64,000 bases of DNA from Hyphomicrobiaceae bacterium (GTDB lineage Bacteria; Pseudomonadota; Alphaproteobacteria; Rhizobiales; Hyphomicrobiaceae): the NCBI GenBank assembly GCA_022844225.1, contig JALHMC010000007.1, positions 1-64,000 on the forward strand. Reading direction: 5' to 3'. The notes below the pieces were generated by a model. It was not told the origin of the DNA. It ran no database searches and was given only the letters and a program-made list of their open reading frames with translations. The number at the start of each line of letters is the position of its first letter. Position 1 is the first letter of the stretch. The position numbers were made by a program, and so were the translations under genes. Shown one piece after another: positions 1-7,914 of this stretch.

Positions 1-173
<173 letters not shown>

Positions 174-1052
174 TGAGCTTCCTCCGAGTGACGCGGCTTC
201 GACCGCTGACGTTTCCCGGCCACACTATAGCCGATCGTAAGCTGTCGTCATGTGGACTCGCATTTTAATGGCGTTGGCGACTCCCCTGCGGGGAGCCGGC
301 CGCCAGCGCGGGGTCGCGCCAAACGCAAAAACACCGGCCCAAGGGGACCGGTGCTCTGTCTTGCTCGTGGCCGGCTCGGGCTCGCACGCCTGCCGGCGAA
401 TCCCAGTCAGCCCCGTATTGGGGGTACGAGCGGTTTGACACGCTGGACGAGCAGTCTCCAGTTCAGTGGCTCGAGCCCGCTGGTCCCTCGGGCCTGTCTT
501 CCTTCCGCAACGATCGCGTTCACTGTCACTGGCACTGGCTGCACTCGTGGATGACGGCGTGTCGGCATGGACCACTCCATCGTCGTTGAGACCTTTCCCG
601 TGCACGTCGGCGCACCACCGGCAAGCCGGCGGCACCACATCTGCGGGACATGGCCAGGTCAGGATGGGCTCGGCTGGAGCCGGAACGGTCTGGCGATCCG
701 CGACGTTCGCTCGAGCGGCCCATCCATGCCGCCGTGCTGCTCGTCTGAGGCCTGAGGCCTGGTGCCAGCATACCCTCGCCCGGTTCCCGCGAGGCGATAG
801 GCCTCGCGTCTCGACGCGGACTTTTCACGCGGGATCCGAGCGCCGATGAGCCCTTTTCCCCCGTGACGGCCTCGAAGCGGCCATGAGTGTGACAATAGTC
901 GATTCGCACGACACCCCGTTGACGCTTCAACCGGCAGTGGTGACGGGGAAGTGGGCAGGGGGACTGTGGAATGGCGTTCGATCGTCCTTGTTGTGGTCGA
1001 ATTTTACGTACACGCTTGAATGCAAATATATCGCGACCGGTGGGATAAGGCG
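174..1052. other. No convincing gene; intergenic stretch with a leftward terminator
   Basis: About 880 bases without a credible protein gene. Open frames here are Arg/Pro/Ser-rich and resemble no family I know. Two hairpins stand out near the left end: a 6-bp stem at 281-295 and the intrinsic terminator at 326-353. Nothing matching RNase P RNA, tmRNA or SRP RNA was recognised. The right part (about 960-1050) is more AT-rich and probably holds the promoter of the gene at 1053, but no clear -35/-10 pair can be assigned. Confidence 0.6.
326..353 (-). terminator. Rho-independent terminator for a leftward transcript
   Basis: On the minus strand a 6-bp outer stem (CACCGG/CCGGTG) plus an inner CCC/GGG pairing with a short loop and one bulge is followed directly by five T residues. 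This is a textbook intrinsic terminator for a transcript coming from higher coordinates. No leftward coding gene was found upstream of it before the rightward gene at 1053. Confidence 0.7.
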
Positions 1053-1583
1053 ATGCTGGGCGAATTGATCGAGGGACTCAAGACTTCTTTGCCATTGCCG
1101 TTCCACCTCGGTGCGATTGCAGTAGGAGTGGTCGGTGCCTATTCAGCCTTCCGAAAGGTCCATCGCGCCCACCTGACGTCGCTCGATGCAGAGTTGGAGG
1201 GCAAGCTATCGGAGCTGAGGGCCGTCGAACGCGAGGAAGCGCAGCTCAAAGCCGACACTGCAGCCCTCAAGAAGCAGTCTGAGAAGTTAGATGACGAGGC
1301 CCGTGTTCTTCGTACCCGCTCGGCCGAAGCCGTCTTGGAGAAGGCCGCACGCGAGCGCGAGCAGGGCAACCACGAGATCGCCGCGCGTCTGCTCGCCGAC
1401 TGGCACAAAGCCGAGGCATCAGGACTGGCTGAGGCCGCGCAACATTTGGCAAGCTGGCACGACGAAATCCTGAAGCAACGTACCGGCGACTACGACCAGA
1501 AGCTTACGGTCGAGCGCCTGCAATCGTTGGCGGAACTAGCCGCCCCCGACCTCATCAGGAAGCGGGGGGCCGTGCATGTTTGA
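1053..1583 (+). CDS. Membrane-anchored coiled-coil protein, unknown function
   Basis: 176 residues, not recognised. A hydrophobic segment (about 15-33) is followed by a long charged coiled coil (about 40-103) and then a short helical module (about 100-140) with Gly105, an AA-x-LL pattern, Trp117 and Trp135. The downstream protein has the same three parts in the same order, and the module aligns with it without gaps (both Gly-to-Trp and Trp-to-Trp distances are identical), so the two look paralogous. I prefer the ATG at 1053, just after a GATAAGG stretch; an in-frame ATG at 1020 is possible. The stop overlaps the next gene by 8 bases, which suggests translational coupling. Probable inner-membrane protein; role unknown. 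Confidence 0.75.
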   Translation: MLGELIEGLKTSLPLPFHLGAIAVGVVGAYSAFRKVHRAHLTSLDAELEGKLSELRAVEREEAQLKADTAALKKQSEKLDDEARVLRTRSAEAVLEKAAREREQGNHEIAARLLADWHKAEASGLAEAAQHLASWHDEILKQRTGDYDQKLTVERLQSLAELAAPDLIRKRGAVHV

Positions 1584-3597
1584 GACGCTGGCCGCAGCCG
1601 AAGACCTCCTTTCGATTCGACTGGACGCATGGGTAGCCATTGCCGGATTCATCGCCACTTTTTTTGGCTTGCTGAAGTTCCTCTACTTCTGGGGCCGCCG
1701 CAAACGGGATGAGCGCGCGGAGGAGATCGCCGAGACCATCGAGGAGATAGCGGCCGCCAATGGGCGACGAGCATATCTGGCATCGGACAAGGCAGCCGCC
1801 GAAAGCGCCCTTGCAACGAGCTTGGCCGCGCGCGACGCTGCCGCTCAGCAAATTGCACAACTCGCCGTCGCCGAGGCGTGGCGGCACTACAAGGCCGGCG
1901 ACACCGATCAAGCCGCCGACACGCTGCTCGGCTGGTGGGAGGGCACGCACGTCCCGACCGCCGAAGTGCACGGGCAGTTGGCCGAGTGGTACGCCATGTT
2001 CGCCGAGGCGGACGGCGACGCGCCGGACGCCATCGCAAGCGCTGAGGCGGCGCGGAAGCTGGCCCTTCGCCACTTCCTCATCGCCGAGAATCTGGCGCCG
2101 GAGGAGTGGTCCGGCCGTGCGGCAGAGCTGGCCCTGACCGGCGACCCGAGCCTCGACGCAGACGACGAACTGGAGCGGCATTTCTCGTTGCCGGTGGGGC
2201 TTGATAAAGCGTCGGCAACCCTGCTTGTCAATCGATTGATCGAGAGGTCGCAGCGCCAGCTGGTGCTCGGCCAATACTGGGCAACGTACGCGCTTGCGGC
2301 TCGCGGCAGCCTGATCGCATCGCGGGTCTTGCCGCGCTCGGAGTTGTATCTGAAGTGCGAGCATCGCCGAGCCGTCGCTCTCCGGTTTGCGGGGCATCTC
2401 AAGCAGGCGCTGCCCATCGCCCAGACGACCCGCGACGCCCAGACGGCGCACCCAGATCTCGGTGCTAACCATCCCGACACCCTCGGCAGCGGCTATCTGC
2501 TGGCTCAGATTCTCCATGATCTCGGCCACAGCGACGAGGCGCTGCCCATCGCCCAGACTACGCGGAAAGCTATGATGGCCCACCCTGATCGCGGCGCCGA
2601 CCATCCCGACACCCACGTCAGTGGCGTGCTCGTGGCGCAGATCCTCAATGAACTCCGCCGCAGCACCGACGCACTGCCCATCGCCGAGACGACCCGAGGA
2701 GCTCTGACGGCCACCCTCGGCGCCGGCGATCCCAATACTCTCCTCTGCGGCTTTCTCGTGGCGCAGATCCTCCGCAACCTCGGCCGCAGCGACGAGGCGC
2801 TTCGCACCGCCAAGGACACTTGGGACGCCACGACGCTCCACCTCGGCCCCGACCATCCCCACACTCTCCTCAGCGGCGTTCTCGTGGCCCAAATTCTCGG
2901 CAACTTCGGCCGCAGCGACGAGGCGCTGCCCATCGCCCAGGACACCTGGAAGGCCATGACGGCCCACCCCGCTCTCGGCGCCGACCATCCCGACACCCTC
3001 GCCTGCGGCGCTATGGTGGCGCAGATCCTCCGCGACCTCGGCCGCAATGCCGAGGCGCTGCCCATCGCCCAGACGACCCGGGAGGCCCTCACGGCCCACC
3101 TCGGCGCCGACTATCCCGACACCCTCGCCTGCTGCGCTCTGGTGGCGTCCATCCTCAGCAACCTCGGCCGCGACGCGGAGGCCCTGCCCATCGCCCAAGA
3201 CACTTGGGTGGCCAGGAAGGCCCACCCCGATCGCGGCGCCGGGCATCCGTCCACCCTCGCCAGCGGCATGATCGTGGCACAGATCCTCAGAAACCTTGGC
3301 CGCAACGATGAGGCCCTGCCCATCGCGCACGCCACCTGGGAGGCCATGACCGGCGCCGACCATCCCGAAACGATCGCCAGCGGCGGTCTCGTGGCGCAGA
3401 TCCTCCGCGACCTCGGCCGCAACGTCGAGGCGAGAACAATCGCGACGAACGCGCTCGCTATTGCCGTCGAGTCCCTGGCTGAGACTCACCCCGTTCGCCG
3501 CGATCTCGCGGCGTTCGTGGCGAGCCTCGATGCAGTGGCTACAGAGACCGCACCTCAGACGCCTCCCACACCCAAGGACCAGTCACTCGTCGCGTGA
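1576..3597 (+). CDS. Membrane-anchored TPR-repeat protein (kinesin light chain-like repeats)
   Basis: 673 residues. Order of parts: a transmembrane helix (about 17-39), a coiled coil (about 41-98), a short module with Gly108, Trp120 and Trp138 that matches the preceding protein, a helical linker, then eight tandem 39-44-residue TPR units (about 278-620) and a decayed ninth. Each unit carries a core like A-L-P-I-A-Q, a G-A-D-H-P-D-T-L turn and a V-A-Q-I-L-x-x-L-G-R helix. Such repeats are typical protein-binding surfaces. The C-terminal TPR array is likely cytoplasmic or periplasmic depending on topology, which I cannot decide. No enzymatic domain was seen. It overlaps the upstream gene by 8 bases, so the two products probably act together. 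Confidence 0.85.
   Translation: MFETLAAAEDLLSIRLDAWVAIAGFIATFFGLLKFLYFWGRRKRDERAEEIAETIEEIAAANGRRAYLASDKAAAESALATSLAARDAAAQQIAQLAVAEAWRHYKAGDTDQAADTLLGWWEGTHVPTAEVHGQLAEWYAMFAEADGDAPDAIASAEAARKLALRHFLIAENLAPEEWSGRAAELALTGDPSLDADDELERHFSLPVGLDKASATLLVNRLIERSQRQLVLGQYWATYALAARGSLIASRVLPRSELYLKCEHRRAVALRFAGHLKQALPIAQTTRDAQTAHPDLGANHPDTLGSGYLLAQILHDLGHSDEALPIAQTTRKAMMAHPDRGADHPDTHVSGVLVAQILNELRRSTDALPIAETTRGALTATLGAGDPNTLLCGFLVAQILRNLGRSDEALRTAKDTWDATTLHLGPDHPHTLLSGVLVAQILGNFGRSDEALPIAQDTWKAMTAHPALGADHPDTLACGAMVAQILRDLGRNAEALPIAQTTREALTAHLGADYPDTLACCALVASILSNLGRDAEALPIAQDTWVARKAHPDRGAGHPSTLASGMIVAQILRNLGRNDEALPIAHATWEAMTGADHPETIASGGLVAQILRDLGRNVEARTIATNALAIAVESLAETHPVRRDLAAFVASLDAVATETAPQTPPTPKDQSLVA
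2407..3480 (+). repeat. In-gene tandem repeats encoding TPR units
   Basis: Eight complete units of roughly 117-132 bases plus a degenerate ninth lie head to tail inside the TPR gene. Conservation is visible at DNA level (for example GCGCTGCCCATCGCCCAG recurs in several units), so homogenisation or recent duplication is likely. Unit length varies by whole codons because a two-residue insert comes and goes before the G-A-D-H-P turn. Confidence 0.85.
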
Positions 3598-3620
3598 AGG
3601 CACTGGCGTTCACCCACCCC

Positions 3621-5060
3621 TCACTCTCCCCGATCCACCGCGCGCGGCTCGAAGACGGTGCCGGCGAAGGATTGGAGGTCGTGCCAGTGGTGGGTGAGGT
3701 CGGAGGCGAAGAGGCCGCGGGTGATGCCGGATACGAGCTTGGGCACGGCGATGTTCATCGCGTTGATGGAGCAGCCGAACGGGCCGAAGCTCATGGTCGT
3801 GGCGATGGTGAAGTCGTGGATGTCGGCGAGGTGGGGGGCGGTTCCCGGAACGCGTTCGACGAAGGCGCCGTCCGGGGCGTGATAGGGGAAGCGGGCGAGG
3901 CGCGGCTCGGCCTCGTCGGGCGGCGGTGAGTAGCGGTCGCCCCAGGTCGCGACGTGGGCGGCGATGGAGGCGAGTTCCGGTCGGCGCGCGAGATCGATGT
4001 CGATGCCCGTGCCGCAGATCAGGAAGTCGGCCTCGAACGGGCCTTTCGTGGTGGTGATGCGCACGCGATCTCCGCCCACGTCGGCACCCGTCCAACCGGC
4101 GCCGCGATGGATCGTGAAGTTGGCGTGGCGGCACATGCGGTCGTAGGTCTCTTGCGGGAAGCTCTCGCGGAGCGACAGGATGTGGCGCATGAAACGCCAG
4201 CGCCAGTCGTCGGGCATCTCGCCGATATGGCGGAGGAAGCCCGCGAACGTGAGCCAGAGGTAGGGCTGCACGCGCTGCAACTCCGGGCGGCGGACGAACA
4301 TGTGCACGCTCTCCGCGCCGGCCTCAAGGGCCGTTGCGGCATTATCGGCGGCGGAGGCGCCCTGTCCGAGGACGGCGACGGTCTTGCCTTTGAGCGCGGT
4401 GAAATCGATGTCGGCGTCGCAGGTGGCGCGGAAGCGTTCGGGAAGGGCCTCGATAAAGTCCGGCATCCACCAGCGGCCCATGCCGTCCTGGCCGGTGGCG
4501 AGGACGAGCTTGCGGGTGAGCAACTGCTCTGTGCCTGCGGGTGTCGTGACGGTGAGGCAGAGGCCGCCGCCAGGGAGGGGCGCGAAGCCGGTCAGCGCGG
4601 TGTCGTTTCGCACGGGCAGATCGAGCACACGGCGATACCAGGCGAGATAGGCGTTCCAGTCCTGCTTCGGAATGCGCCCCAGCGTGGCCCAGGATTCGGC
4701 GCCGTACGTCGCCTCGTGCCACGACTGATAGGTGAGGCTCGGCAGCCCCAGATCCGGCCCGGTGAACTCCTTCGGCGACCGCAACGTCGGCATGCGCGCG
4801 TACTGCACCCAGACGCCTTCGCCGCCGGCCGGTGCCCTGTCGATGACGACGATGTTGGTGACCTGCTCACGACGTAGCGCGTGTGCGATGGCAAGGCCGC
4901 CCTGTCCGGCGCCGACGATGACGACGTCGTGCATGGGACGGCCGTCAGGGCTCGTTCTGGTGGGCATCCAGGTACGGGCGGGGTGGGCGATGCGCGCGAG
5001 GTCGTCGCGAACGCGGGCCTCTAGGGCGAGCAGGGCGGGGGACGGCGGCCGTTCGATCAT
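3621..5060 (-). CDS. FAD/NAD(P)-binding monooxygenase-like protein
   Basis: 479 residues. An N-terminal extension of about 43 residues precedes the FAD-binding Rossmann motif G-A-G-Q-G-G (about 50-55). An A-T-G motif follows at about 188-190, and a second dinucleotide-binding motif G-Q-G-A-S-A (about 232-237) should bind NADPH. This two-Rossmann layout is that of class B flavin monooxygenases and related flavin-dependent oxidoreductases. The characteristic BVMO fingerprint was not found, so N- or S-oxidation, or a non-monooxygenase role, is equally possible. It lies convergent to the TPR gene and upstream of DUF1285 on the same strand, but the 67-base gap gives no strong sign of a shared job. 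Confidence 0.8.
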   Translation of the reverse strand: MIERPPSPALLALEARVRDDLARIAHPARTWMPTRTSPDGRPMHDVVIVGAGQGGLAIAHALRREQVTNIVVIDRAPAGGEGVWVQYARMPTLRSPKEFTGPDLGLPSLTYQSWHEATYGAESWATLGRIPKQDWNAYLAWYRRVLDLPVRNDTALTGFAPLPGGGLCLTVTTPAGTEQLLTRKLVLATGQDGMGRWWMPDFIEALPERFRATCDADIDFTALKGKTVAVLGQGASAADNAATALEAGAESVHMFVRRPELQRVQPYLWLTFAGFLRHIGEMPDDWRWRFMRHILSLRESFPQETYDRMCRHANFTIHRGAGWTGADVGGDRVRITTTKGPFEADFLICGTGIDIDLARRPELASIAAHVATWGDRYSPPPDEAEPRLARFPYHAPDGAFVERVPGTAPHLADIHDFTIATTMSFGPFGCSINAMNIAVPKLVSGITRGLFASDLTHHWHDLQSFAGTVFEPRAVDRGE

Positions 5061-5127
5061 CCGTCATCGATGGCAGACCGCTCAATGGTCAGCAAGTTGA
5101 CGGAACAGCGCTGCCCGACGGCCCCCC

Positions 5128-5697
5128 TCAACCCTCCATCACGTAGAAGTGACCGTTGCTCCAGATGCCAAGGCGTCCGCTGTCGTCGGTGACGGCAAGC
5201 TCGACCAGATCATAGTAGAGCGCGCGCGTAACCAGGGCCTCGAGACGGCCGCGGACGAGGAGATAGGGTTTCAGGCCGCCGCTGCCGGCCTCGGTCTCGA
5301 AGCGAAGGGGATGGTCCGGCCCGCAGGCGACGACGTCGTCGACGTTGGTGCGGAAGACGAGCGCCTGCTCGGGACCAGTGCCGGAGACCTCCATCTCGAC
5401 GGCCAGGAACGGCGCGTCCTCGACGGCGATATCGATCTTCTCGACCGGCGTGACGAGGTAGAAACGGTCGTCGACGTCGCGGCGGAGCACGCGCGAAAAC
5501 AGCCGCACCAAGGGTTTACGGCCTATGGGGCTGTTCTGGTAGGTCCACGTTCCGTCGCGGCGGATCGCCATGCCGATATCGCCGCAGTAGGGCGGATTCC
5601 AGCGCTCGACGGGCGGCAGGCGGTCGCCGGCCTGGGCCTTGAGCAAGGCCTCAAGCCCACTCAGCCCCGATGATGGACCCACCTCGCCGTCGCTCAT
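5128..5697 (-). CDS. DUF1285 domain-containing protein
   Basis: 189 residues, matching the DUF1285 family in length and sequence character (W-N-P-P-x-C-G-D-I-G-M-x-I near the start, then V-T-P-V-E-K and a C-terminal Y-D-L-V-E). Structures of the family show a two-domain fold of unknown function. In many alphaproteobacteria the gene sits, as here, divergently next to the moxR operon. I chose the ATG at 5697 because a GAGAGG ribosome-binding sequence lies about 8 bases before it; an upstream ATG at 5736 would add 13 unlikely residues. Confidence 0.85.
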   Translation of the reverse strand: MSDGEVGPSSGLSGLEALLKAQAGDRLPPVERWNPPYCGDIGMAIRRDGTWTYQNSPIGRKPLVRLFSRVLRRDVDDRFYLVTPVEKIDIAVEDAPFLAVEMEVSGTGPEQALVFRTNVDDVVACGPDHPLRFETEAGSGGLKPYLLVRGRLEALVTRALYYDLVELAVTDDSGRLGIWSNGHFYVMEG

Positions 5698-5857
5698 CGT
5701 GCAGCCTCTCTTTTCGGCACTTCGGTGCCGGCACATTACTCATGATTAATATACCCGGGTTCCACGGGCCTGCTATGCTGTCAACACGTTCACATTCTGA
5801 ACACTTTCGGGCATTCCCTGTTCCTGATCGCCCCGGAGCCAGCGTATAGATGAGCGC

Positions 5858-6865
5858 ATGAGCACAGTCATCGAGACAGACCACGACATCGTCGCCCGCG
5901 TCGAGGCGGCCGGCGAGCGGATCCAGAGAGTCCAGAAGGCCGTCGGCACCGTCATCTTCGGGCAGGAGGAGGTGATCGAGCGCACGCTCATCACGATTCT
6001 TGCGGGCGGGCACGGTTTGCTGGTCGGCGTACCGGGCCTCGCGAAGACGCTGCTGGTCGAGACGCTCGGGCGAACGCTCGGGCTCGACGCCAAGCGCATC
6101 CAGTTCACGCCCGACCTGATGCCTTCCGACATCATCGGCTCGGAGGTGCTCGAGGACCAGGGTGGCGCGGCGGGCGCGCGGCGCAGCTTCCGGTTCATCA
6201 AGGGTCCGATTTTCGCTCAGCTGCTTATGGCGGACGAGATCAATCGCGCCTCGCCCAAGACGCAGTCGGCGCTGCTGCAGGCGATGCAGGAGCACCACGT
6301 CACGGTCGCGGGCCAGCGGCACGACATTCCAGCGCCGTTCCATGTCCTCGCGACCCAGAATCCGCTGGAGCAGGAAGGCACCTATCCGCTGCCGGAAGCG
6401 CAGCTCGACCGGTTCCTGCTCGAGATCGACGTCGGCTATCCCGGCGAGGCGGCCGAGCGACGCATGCTGTTCGCGACGACCGGGACCGAGGAGCGCCGGC
6501 TCGAGGCCGCGCTGACGGCTCAGGAGCTGATGGGCATCCAACGGCTGGTGCGCCAGATTCCAGTCCCCGACAAGGTGGTCGAGGCGATCCTCAAGCTCGT
6601 TCGCTCGGCGCGCCCGGGCACCGGTGCCAGCGCCGATGTCGACCGCCTCGTAGCGTGGGGTCCGGGACCGCGCGCGAGCCAGGCATTGATGCTCGCCGTG
6701 AGGGCCAAGGCCCTGATCGACGGCCGCTTGGCGCCGTCCGTCGATGACGTGCTCGCTCTGGCGGAGCCCGTCCTGAAACACCGCATGGCGCTGTCGTTCG
6801 CAGCGCGGGCGGAAGGCGAAAGCATGGCCGGCGTGATCGGCCGCCTGGCTTCGACCGTAACTTGA
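5858..6865 (+). CDS. MoxR family AAA+ ATPase
   Basis: 335 residues, the usual MoxR length. Walker A is G-V-P-G-L-A-K-T (57-64), Walker B is L-L-M-A-D-E (about 122-127), and sensor 1 lies in L-A-T-Q-N-P-L-E-Q-E-G. MoxR ATPases act as chaperone-like remodelers, usually with VWA or DUF58 partners, in maturation of metalloenzymes or cell-envelope stress responses. It is the first gene of a four-gene operon and overlaps the DUF58 gene by four bases. The partner identities point to the widespread but poorly defined MoxR/DUF58/DUF4159 system rather than to methanol dehydrogenase maturation. Confidence 0.93.
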   Translation: MSTVIETDHDIVARVEAAGERIQRVQKAVGTVIFGQEEVIERTLITILAGGHGLLVGVPGLAKTLLVETLGRTLGLDAKRIQFTPDLMPSDIIGSEVLEDQGGAAGARRSFRFIKGPIFAQLLMADEINRASPKTQSALLQAMQEHHVTVAGQRHDIPAPFHVLATQNPLEQEGTYPLPEAQLDRFLLEIDVGYPGEAAERRMLFATTGTEERRLEAALTAQELMGIQRLVRQIPVPDKVVEAILKLVRSARPGTGASADVDRLVAWGPGPRASQALMLAVRAKALIDGRLAPSVDDVLALAEPVLKHRMALSFAARAEGESMAGVIGRLASTVT

Positions 6866-7914
6866 AGGCGGACCGGGACCAGCGCGTGACAACAGGCGAT
6901 CGCGACAGGGCCAGTGCAGGCCAGAAGGGTTGGGCGGGGACGAGCGTGCGCGGTCTCGAGGGCGAGGCGCACAAGCTTGCCGACCGCCTGCCCGAGCTGG
7001 TCCTCGATGCCATGCGGATCTCCAGCACGGTCGCGCACGGGATTCACGGTCGCCGGCGCGCCGGTCCGGGCGAGACGTTCTGGCAGTTCCGTCAGCTCGG
7101 TGCGCTCGATGCCGCCACCTCGATCGACTGGCGGCGGTCGGCGAGTTCGGACACGCTTTTCGTCCGCGAGCGCGAATGGGAGGCGGCCCACACCGTGTGG
7201 CTTTGGCCGGATCTTTCCGTGTCGATGAATTTCAAGAGCCACCTGTCGACAATCACCAAGCGCGACCGTGCCGTCGTTCTGGCGCTGGCCGCAGCCGAGT
7301 TGCTGGTCGCGGGCGGCGAGCGGGTCGGTTTGCTCGGGTTGACGCGACCGACGGCGGCTCGGCGCGCCGCCACGCGTCTCGCTGAATCGCTGGTGCTGCA
7401 TGGCGATAAGCCGGAAGCGACGCGGAGCCTGCCCCCGGAGGTTCGCCTCGCGAGGTTCTCAGGCGCGATCCTGATCAGCGATTTCCTGGACCCGATCGAG
7501 ACGATCGCGGCGCGGCTGAGAGCCATTGCCGGGACGGATGTGTCCGGGCATCTCGTGCAAGTGCTCGATCCTGCCGAGGAAACATTGCCCTACGACGGAC
7601 GGGCCGAGTTTGTCGGACCGGAAGACGGCGCGCACTGGATCGCGGACCGCGCGGAAAGCCTGCGGGAACGCTATCAGGCGAAGCTCGCGGCGCATCGCGA
7701 GGCGCTGGCCGATGTGGCGCGGCGGCTCGGCTGGACGCTGCTCATCCATCATACTGACAGGCCGGCGTCGGAGCCGCTGCTTGCGCTCGCGATGCGCCTC
7801 AGAGGGGACGCGGCCGGCTATCGTATCACGTCGCCAGTCCAATCAGCCCTACCGCGCGACGGTGCGGACAAGGCGACGCCGTCAGGTTTCGAGCCGAGGG
7901 ACGGTGCAGCATGA
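6862..7914 (+). CDS. DUF58 domain-containing protein
   Basis: About 350 residues. The typical DUF58 region begins with R-x-G-x-G-E-x-F-W-Q-F-R (about 60-75) and continues into a VWA-like fold with D-W-R-R-S near 85-92. DUF58 proteins are the standard partners of MoxR ATPases. The overlap with moxR suggests a TTG start at 6862; a GTG at 6886 is an alternative. The stop overlaps the next ATG (ATGA at 7911), so the two proteins are probably made in a fixed ratio. Likely cytoplasmic or membrane-associated; no signal peptide. Confidence 0.9.
   Translation: MKADRDQRVTTGDRDRASAGQKGWAGTSVRGLEGEAHKLADRLPELVLDAMRISSTVAHGIHGRRRAGPGETFWQFRQLGALDAATSIDWRRSASSDTLFVREREWEAAHTVWLWPDLSVSMNFKSHLSTITKRDRAVVLALAAAELLVAGGERVGLLGLTRPTAARRAATRLAESLVLHGDKPEATRSLPPEVRLARFSGAILISDFLDPIETIAARLRAIAGTDVSGHLVQVLDPAEETLPYDGRAEFVGPEDGAHWIADRAESLRERYQAKLAAHREALADVARRLGWTLLIHHTDRPASEPLLALAMRLRGDAAGYRITSPVQSALPRDGADKATPSGFEPRDGAA

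Noticed and set aside
407-520. tRNA-like stems upstream (on the minus strand) of the terminator at 326-353
   Set aside because: Short stems can be drawn but the T loop lacks the invariant TTC pattern and no acceptor stem closes, so no tRNA was called.
526-930. Leftward open frame of 134 codons in the left intergenic region
   Set aside because: Composition is Arg/Ser/Pro-rich with no motif and no ribosome-binding site; not credible as the gene that ends at the terminator.
2407-3480. CRISPR-like regular repeats
   Set aside because: Repeat period is about 126 bases, units are in-frame and code for TPR helices; there are no short identical repeats with unique spacers.
1555-3489. Long leftward open frame (644 codons) opposite the TPR gene
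   Set aside because: It is a repetitive shadow of the TPR repeats; the rightward frame has clear TPR motifs, a membrane helix and an overlap with the upstream gene.
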